Source of the DNA: Tetragonia tetragonoides
Taxonomy: Eukaryota; Streptophyta; Magnoliopsida; Caryophyllales; Aizoaceae
NCBI GenBank assembly: GCA_038025085.1
Contig: CM076154.1
Coordinates: forward strand, 16,466,001-16,530,000
DNA length: 64,000 nt
Direction of reading: 5' to 3'
In this document: positions 59,194 to 64,000 of the stretch, piece by piece
Position numbering within the stretch: the stretch's first letter is position 1
Layout of the letters: every line of letters starts with the position of its first letter
The notes under the pieces: generated by a model
Databases searched by the model: none
Told to the model about the DNA's origin: nothing
What the model saw: only the letters and a program-made list of their open reading frames with translations
Position numbers and translations under genes: made by a program

Positions 59194-59824
59194 CTTACGG
59201 CTAACATCCTCCATGAAAGTTTAGGGCAGGTTTTATGGATTTCTTTTTAGATTGATAAGGAGTTTTTACTAGAGATTAAAACATTATGTAGCGGTGAAAG
59301 GTGTGAGGATCAGATATGGTATATCAAACAATGTCTAATGGTCAAACAATTACGTTCCCGGCCGTAAAGATTTCCACTTCTATAAGAGATGATCCTCCAT
59401 TGAAAAACATAAATAAAAAAATAATTATTTGGGGGCCTACTCAAAAGCACTTAACCAATTAAGCGCATTTTGACTAATTAGACTTCTTTTTTTGGTGAGT
59501 TTTTGACTAATTAGACTTTGGCACATATTTAAATAAAAATAGATAGTGCTACATTTGTCTTAGTAAAATGTTTAAGTAAATGCTTATTTTCCGGCTACCT
59601 TGATTTTTAATTGACAGTTCCTTTAGTGCATTAGACCTGTCGATCGGAGTAGGAGTTCCAGGAGACTGCAGATTCACCTTTTAGTAAGAAACTCTAGTTT
59701 CTCAGATTCGGGAGTCAAATGACAATGCCCAGGCTCAGTGAGGTAGGGACTCAAAGAGGAAAGCACTTTTATGTGAGACTTGTTTTGTGTTAAAATGTTA
59801 TATTTACTTGCACTGGAAAAAATA
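59194..59824. other. Unassigned intergenic DNA
   Basis: No gene or complete repeat recognised. Confidence 0.4.
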
Positions 59825-59826
59825 TA

Positions 59827-60080
59827 CTCCCTCCGTCTCAAAAAAATCCGAACCTTTGTTTTTTCACGGTCTCCAAGATACCACTTTGACCTTAAATAAC
59901 TACAATTATATGAATATAATAATTATAACAATACAATTTTTTAAAAGTACTTTTAAAAATGAATCTAACAAAGAATTTTCATAATGTGAATCTTTATATA
60001 TTTTCATAAATTAATGGTCAAAGTTTATTAAATTTGACCATCAAAAAGTAAAGGTTCGAATTTTTTTAAGACTGAGGGAG
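59827..60080. mobile_element. Stowaway MITE, 254 bp
   Basis: Ends CTCCCTCCGTCTCAAAAAAA and TTTTTTTAAGACTGAGGGAG, inverted and TA-flanked (59825-59826, 60081-60082). Internal ACTTTGACC and AATTTGACCATCAAAAAGT segments match the split copy at 48712-51229. Confidence 0.92.
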
Positions 60081-60349
60081 TAATATTTACTACGTTAGGC
60101 TTCTTTTTCACATGTTTTTACTATATTAGTCATAATACTTTTGCATTTGAGAAGATTCATACCATTTCTCGTTTTTCTTCTAATCTGTTACATTATTGAT
60201 ATTTTGGGACTTAGGCTAATTAGTTAGTTAGCCGATTTTCTTCCAATTCTTTTCCGAATTTCTGAATCCGCCACTGAGTGGGATAATCACATTAGGGAAT
60301 CACATGTTTACTTTCAAATGAGACAGAACCATCATTTTTGAACTTGGAA

Positions 60350-60477
60350 AGCGACCAAAGAAAGAACGTAACCATCATCACTCCCAAGCGAATTAATATG
60401 AATACAGATTACTAGGAGTTCCTGGCATTATAAATAGAGCGAGTTTCCTGCTATTTCACATACACAAATCAAAAGAA
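60350..60477 (+). promoter_or_regulatory. CLH: Promoter and leader of chlorophyllase copy C
   Basis: Shared block AGCGACCAAAGAAAGAACGT with ATCATCACTC at 60350-60383. A canonical TATA box TATAAATA is at 60429-60436, about 42 bases before the ATG. This is the cleanest TATA box of the three copies. Confidence 0.6.
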
Positions 60478-61868
60478 ATGGCGAACCTGTGGGTAACCGC
60501 ACTGCTGGCTCTACTGATGTTGTTTATAGCATCAGAAGCTCGGCTTGTTTTGCCTACTAATACCATCACAGACAATGTTACTAGCGTTTTCTGGAACGGA
60601 AATCTAGAGACCAAAGCCAATAACACAATATATTTCAACTACACATGTACTGAGCATTCTGATAAATCTTGTACATCAGCGTATTTGAATATTAATATTG
60701 TTTCGCCAATCAAAGAAGGAGCTTCCCATGGCTTTATTGTCGTTGCTCCTCAGGTAAACTTTTAACACTATATTTATGTGCTATATTTTCATCATGTACT
60801 ATTAGCAGAAGCCGATAACAAGTATACATTATTGTGATTAAACTCTCGGCGGAAAAGAAGTTGCATTTGTATTTTAAAATTTCTAGATCCGCCACTGTTT
60901 AACTAGTGCAGTAACTATTTGGTGGAAGCTAACAAAAAAAAATATCAAGGATAATATTATTACTATATTTTTGTTTTTTCCCCTTTTTCTAGATCTACTG
61001 CATACATATATTCTGCTATTTCTACCTCATGAGTTAATGTAAATACTATTATAGTAATATTAATACATGAATAGGTCCTTACTTATGTTCTCAAAAGCTA
61101 GTGTATTATATGAATATGATCAACAGCTATACCCTCCAACTCCGAGAAAAGCATTTTCCGAAGCTTATAGGCTATAGCGACGAAATCGACAGGGCAGTCT
61201 CAATTGCGAACTGGCTAGGCTCAGATTTGGATAGTGTATTGTTGCCTAAAGGTATTCAAGGAGACTTGAGCAGACTTGCAGTGTCAGGCCACAGCAGACG
61301 AGGAAAGACGGCATTTGCTCTTGCACTCCAAATACTAAATAAAATACCATTGAAAGTGAAGATTTCAGCTCTGATAGGGGTAGACCCTGTTGCTGGATTC
61401 AACTTCTTTGACAAAATGATCCGCACAAAACCATATGTTCTAACTTATGTGCCTGACTCGTTTAACCTCTCGATCCCTGTAACCATAATTGATACAGGTC
61501 TCAGAAATAAAGGTAAACCAATTCTAGTAATTCCTTTCTTGAAATTGCCTCCTTGCGCTCCGAATGAAGTGAATCATGCAGAGTTCTTCAACGAGTGCAA
61601 GGAAGGGATGTCGACGCATTTTGTGATAAAGGATTATGGTCATGTGGACATGTTAGACCCTAAGAAAGGACAAGACCAAAAGGCTTTTATGTGTAAATGG
61701 CAAGGGTGATGGAACTCCTATGAGGCGTACTCTAGGCGGGATTATGGTTGCTTTTCTGAATGCTTACTTCCTTATATGAACCTTCAAAGGCTCCTACCCA
61801 TCTTTATTCCGACTACTCCAAGCTAAGTCCGCCAGCAATAATGCAAGCACAAGATTATGCTCAAGTTT
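60478..61868 (+). pseudogene. CLH: Chlorophyllase copy C, oxyanion segment deleted, frameshifted
   Basis: Exon 1 is 60478-60753 (92 codons): signal peptide, SVFWNGNLETKANN, a CTEHSDKSCTSAYL stretch not seen in A or B, then INIVSPIKEG joined directly to ASHGFIVVAPQ. Compared with A and B, 25 codons are missing in frame, including FFHGF. Donor CAG|GTAAAC. The AACAG acceptor at 61122-61126 gives an early stop (TAG) in phase 0; AAAAG at 61147-61151 would be in frame. The exon 2 body to 61709 has NWLGSDLDSV, GHSRRGKTAFALAL (Gly to Arg in the nucleophile motif), VDPVAGFNFFDK, YVLTYVPDSFNLS and KDYGHVDML in one frame. A frameshift near 61680 moves RRTLGGIMVAFLNAYF to another frame, where a deletion of about 30 bases near 61775 ends it. 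Confidence 0.88.
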
Positions 61869-62078
61869 AATTAATGTGAAGGTTAATTATATTATGTACA
61901 TTTATATATGGTCCATGTTTCTTGATCCCAACTAAGTATGTAAGTAGTACCCTCTTATATATGATGGTGTGGTGAATAAAGAGAGGGGTATCCCTTATAA
62001 CTTGTAAGTTGTGTATCCCTTTGCCTATTTGTTTTCTGTTCCAAATGTTCAAGAATCGTTATGAAATACACCGAAAAT
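61869..62078. other. 3' flank of chlorophyllase copy C
   Basis: Matches the 3' flank of copy A (TGGTCCATGTTTCTTGATCC, GATGGTGTGGTGAATAAAGA), so the duplication unit reached at least 150 bases past the stop. AATAAA near 61975 could serve as a poly-A signal. Confidence 0.55.
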
Positions 62079-62079
62079 A

Positions 62080-62347
62080 CTCCTTCCGGACTACAAATAA
62101 CTTTATATTAGACTTTTTCCGGTATTCAAAACACTACTTTGACCATATATAACTCTTATAATATGAATATAAAAATTATAAAAATCTGATTTTGTGAAAG
62201 TACTATTTGAAATGAATCTAGCAAAAGAATATTTTGCTATATTTATGTTGTAGAACTTTTTATTTTTCATTAATTAGTGGTCAAAATTTGTTAACTTTGA
62301 CCTTTAAAAGTCCAACGTAAAGTTATTTGTGGTCCAGATAGATGGAG
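62080..62347. mobile_element. Stowaway-like MITE, aged
   Basis: Ends CTCCTTCCGGACTACAAATA and TTATTTGTGGTCCAGATAGA with GGAG, inverted, TA-flanked. The interior has ACTACTTTGACC and AACTTTGACCTTTAAAAGTC as in the other Stowaways. Confidence 0.82.
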
Positions 62348-62359
62348 TAGTACTATTTA

Positions 62360-64000
62360 TTAAGAATAAATCTTGTACATAGGCTGAGAGACACCTCTAG
62401 CCATTGCCTGTTTGCCTCACACTCTCTCTTTCTTTATTTGCTGCTCTCTATGCTCTCTGTCTTCTTTTATTTTACGACAAAAAGAATGTCACTCAAAACC
62501 AAAGGCAAAAGCCTTCTTTAAACCCTTCTCCCAAGCGTTCACGGCAAGCCTATACTCAAGGCAACATGTCTGCCAAGCCCACAAAACCTTACCCTCAGCA
62601 CAAGTAAAACCGACATATAGCTGATACAAACTTATGGAAGATCCCAACCTCAAAAGATAGCTCAAAAGATGGGAGAAGGAGAACCCATAAATCTATATAA
62701 ACCCCACATCAATTTGCCATAAGACCAATGTGGGACTCAAGTCTCATACCTTGCAATTGGATCATATTAATCCACCACGCTCCGCAGCCCATGCACCTGC
62801 GGGCTGGGTTGTGCGCTAGACTTTTCTAGCCCCGGGTGAACACTGTTAACCGACTTCACCACCCATGGTGCGAGGACAAGGAGGAGTAGTGGTTAGCTCT
62901 AATACCAATTGATACAAACTTATGGAAGAGCCCAACCCTTTAGCTCAAAGGGTGGGAGAACCCATAAGTCTATATAAACCCCACACCAATCCTCCATAAG
63001 ACCGATGTGGGACTCAAGTCCCATACCTTGCAATTTGATCATTTCAATAGCACAAGTTGTTCTCTACCTTCCCCCTTGCACAATCAAACTAGCACCTCGA
63101 TACACTTTGCACCACCTTCGTTCTCGTACCAATGTATCTACACCCATGTGATGATGTCAACTCATCCAATGAAATAATTAAGTTAACACGAGCATCGGGC
63201 ACGTACCTGATGCTGTAGAAGGTTCTAATCACACAACCATATGGAGCTCTATTCGGATCCTACCCATCCCTTTGACATTCATCTTGCCACTCTCCATGTT
63301 TATGTCACCATATTCACCATCTTGGTACAAATTATCACACATAATTTGATCTCTACAAATGTGAATTGAAACGCCGGAGTCCAACACCCAACTCTCTTAG
63401 CTTTCCTTCTTCTTATTGTAACTAGCCAAGTGCAATTCATCATTACCATCACAAGACATAACCACATTAGAAGAACCGCTATCATCATTAATTTTGGTCT
63501 TACCCATATTCTCTTGCAGCTGCTTGAACTCTTCAAATTATCTCTTATCTTTGGGAAACGACTCTAAATATGACCCTTCTCTCCACAATAGTAACACTCC
63601 ACATTATTAAAGTCTTTCGCGCGCGACTTTGATCTACTTCTCGGGCCACCTCCTCTTCTCTCATGATTCATTCCTCTCTCGGACACCTACACAATTAGTA
63701 CTCGATCTTCTCCATCACCTGAAGATATATCATCAACCTGCAACATTATCCGATTATTCTCTCTCAACACAATCATTGCTTCATCTAGCGTGTAATCTCT
63801 GTCCTCCCTACAAGTAATGTCTGCACAATCAGCCGATAGAATTTAGGTAGTGAAGCTAACAAAGACAATGTCTCCTCTTGATTGGAGATCTTCTAATTTG
63901 CATTTCTCAATTAACATACTTGCTGGTTAAAATTGTTAATGTGGTCCTGCAATATTGTACTTTGCTCCATCTTTAGCTGGTACAACTCATATCTTGGTTA
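62360..64000 (-). mobile_element. Copia-5 fragment: gag end, protease, pre-integrase
   Basis: Minus strand, running off the window at 64000. Around 63650-63560: gag C-terminus and zinc knuckle (VECYYCGEKGH, then a stop). Around 63410-63350: protease site SWVLDSGVSIHICRD. Then GYGDINMESGKMNVKGMGRI (63310-63250) and, past a TRIM insertion, a possible pre-integrase remnant. Many stops. No LTR is in the window. Because gag is on the right, the 5' LTR should lie beyond 64000. Confidence 0.7.
62622..63046 (-). mobile_element. TRIM (miniature LTR retrotransposon), 425 bp
   Basis: Direct terminal repeats of about 137-149 bases (62622 to about 62770 and 62910-63046), both starting TGATACAAACTTATGGAAG and sharing CATAAGACC, ATGTGGGACTCAAGTC and ATACCTTGCAATT. 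Between them about 140 bases without coding. Primer site TTGGTATTAGAGC (minus strand) abuts the right repeat, with purine-rich GGAGCGTGGTGGAT (minus strand) by the left repeat. Flanked by ATAGC at 62617-62621 and 63047-63051. It sits within the copia-5 fragment. Confidence 0.9.

Noticed and set aside
60230..60900. Additional TCCGCCACTG words near 60270 and 60885 as ends of further hAT-like elements
   Set aside because: Each resembles one end of the CAGTGGCGGA type, but no partner end or 8-bp duplication could be found, so they may be truncated fragments or chance.
63047..63536. Minus-strand frame at 63300-63536 as a host gene
   Set aside because: The adjacent frame shows a retroviral-type protease site and zinc knuckle, so this is a copia remnant.

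Overview
This is plant nuclear DNA, almost certainly from a eudicot: AT-rich, intron-bearing host gene relics of plant chlorophyllase type, and about three quarters or more transposable elements of plant families (Ty1/copia, L1-type LINEs, tRNA-derived SINEs, CACTA, hAT-like, Stowaway, Harbinger-like and Helitron-like elements, and a TRIM). The chlorophyllase relics, with an N-terminal secretion signal, suggest the goosefoot/amaranth group, but that is a weak inference. I see no bacterial genes, CRISPR array, rRNA gene or free-standing tRNA gene.

Host genes. Three dispersed copies of one chlorophyllase gene (CLH), all on the + strand, lie at 1573-2953 (A), 34472-44092 (B) and 60478-61868 (C). 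Each has a signal-peptide exon 1, a phase-0 intron and an exon 2 with the GHSRGG nucleophile motif. They share promoter blocks and 3' flanks. All three look broken. A and B share a frame displacement between the nucleophile and the catalytic His. B also has an 8.2-kb copia element in its intron. C has lost 25 codons around the oxyanion-hole motif and has further frameshifts.

Layout. 1-4575: CLH-A and repeats. 4581-9749: copia-1 (minus). 10020-14139: two 5'-truncated LINEs with exact target duplications and a hAT-like element. 14488-15428: AT repeats, a Helitron-like 3' end and a Stowaway. 15429-22304: copia-2 (plus). 22346-27569: three hAT-like elements, a SINE and LINE pieces. 27630-34133: Helitron-like repeat field with a nested hAT and a Stowaway. 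34472-44092: CLH-B split by copia-3 (minus), itself split by a CACTA element. 44567-53473: hAT-like elements, a LINE nested in a LINE, a hAT nested in a Stowaway, and two Harbinger-like elements with large ATT microsatellites and a SINE. 54076-59188: copia-4 (minus). 59827-62347: Stowaways and CLH-C. 62360-64000: copia-5 fragment (minus) holding a TRIM.

The strongest signals are insertion histories that can be read to the base from target-site duplications. Examples are CLH-B > copia-3 > CACTA, Stowaway > hAT, LINE > LINE and Harbinger > SINE. Also notable is a pair of copia copies (copia-2 and copia-3) that share the same internal deletions, which suggests a defective lineage moved in trans. 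I did not find a convincing new multi-gene system.
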